In this document: piece by piece, positions 32,241 through 32,265 of the stretch
Numbering within the stretch: position 1 is the first letter of the stretch
Layout of the letters: each line of letters opens with the position of its first letter
Assembly: GCA_010092845.1 (NCBI GenBank)
Contig: JAADYW010000159.1
Coordinates: 1 to 32,265, forward strand
Source of the DNA: Chloroflexota bacterium
Lineage (GTDB): Bacteria; Chloroflexota; Anaerolineae; Aggregatilineales; J027
Reading direction: 5' to 3'
Length of the DNA stretch: 32,265 nucleotides
Translations under genes and position numbers: made by a program
The notes under the pieces: generated by a model
Databases searched by the model: none
Seen by the model: only the letters and a program-made list of their open reading frames with translations
What the model was told of the DNA's origin: nothing

Positions 32241-32265
32241 CATTCGCTATGTTATTTTCTGATGG

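Noticed and set aside
1-32265. CRISPR arrays, tRNA or rRNA genes, complete insertion sequences
   Set aside because: No regularly spaced direct repeats, no tRNA-like cloverleaf or rRNA motif, and no transposase gene were recognised on either strand.

Overview
The window looks like a metagenome-assembled contig from a Chloroflexota bacterium, most like Anaerolineae or a related class. This is an inference from gene content; there is no rRNA or marker gene. The pointers are a giant BTAD/STAND/TPR regulator, secreted WD40-like proteins full of 'WSPDG' motifs, a LysM/GerMN-type secreted protein, a small 'FLLRFWREG' protein, and a bacterial hdrCBA-mvhDGA operon. The first 19 bases are the Nextera transposase mosaic end, so the left edge is a sequencing-library artefact and not genome.

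Layout. 20-6040: partial LuxR-type regulator (+), then on the minus strand an SRPBCC protein, a berberine-bridge-like FAD oxidoreductase, two tandem secreted WD40-like proteins and a small secreted protein that appears frameshifted. These are followed by an unexplained, strongly structured non-coding stretch (about 5.72-6.04 kb). 6299-12175: a ~1000-residue SARP/STAND/TPR regulator (-) faces a four-gene plus-strand cassette of uncharacterised proteins. One of these is a duplicated membrane protein split by an in-frame TAA; the last is DUF6882-like. A REP-like palindrome lies within the cassette. 12289-19887: the centrepiece, a tightly coupled minus-strand operon hdrC-hdrB-hdrA-mvhD-mvhG-mvhA-maturation protease-cNBD protein. 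It encodes a methanogen-type [NiFe]-hydrogenase/heterodisulfide-reductase electron-bifurcating complex together with its own maturation protease. An AT-rich divergent region (19.89-20.38 kb) with a near-perfect Rex-type operator separates it from a flavodoxin-like gene (+).

20901-25412: terminator hairpin, then an ABC exporter operon of MacB/LolCDE type, in which a duplicated FtsX-like permease is flanked by two different ATPases. 25634-26097: a previously unlisted CDF cation-efflux pseudogene (-) with a REP-like palindrome at its internal deletion. 26271-30953 (all minus): LysM/GerMN secreted protein, an unlisted 45-residue membrane protein, AI-2E family transporter, phosphoribosyltransferase, and an M50 site-2 protease with CBS domains. 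31288-32075: an alpha/beta-hydrolase-like pseudogene (+) with one frameshift and one in-frame TAA, then a terminator hairpin.

How it works together: the Hdr-Mvh operon would take electrons from H2 (MvhAG), pass them through MvhD to the FAD of HdrA, and split them between a disulfide at HdrB and a low-potential carrier such as ferredoxin or the neighbouring flavodoxin-like protein. No methanogenesis gene is in view, so the natural disulfide acceptor is unknown. The Rex-like site suggests NADH/NAD+ control of one or both divergent units. Four genes in the window are interrupted by a frameshift or nonsense codon; for the three that need only one or two base changes, assembly error and real decay cannot be separated from sequence alone.
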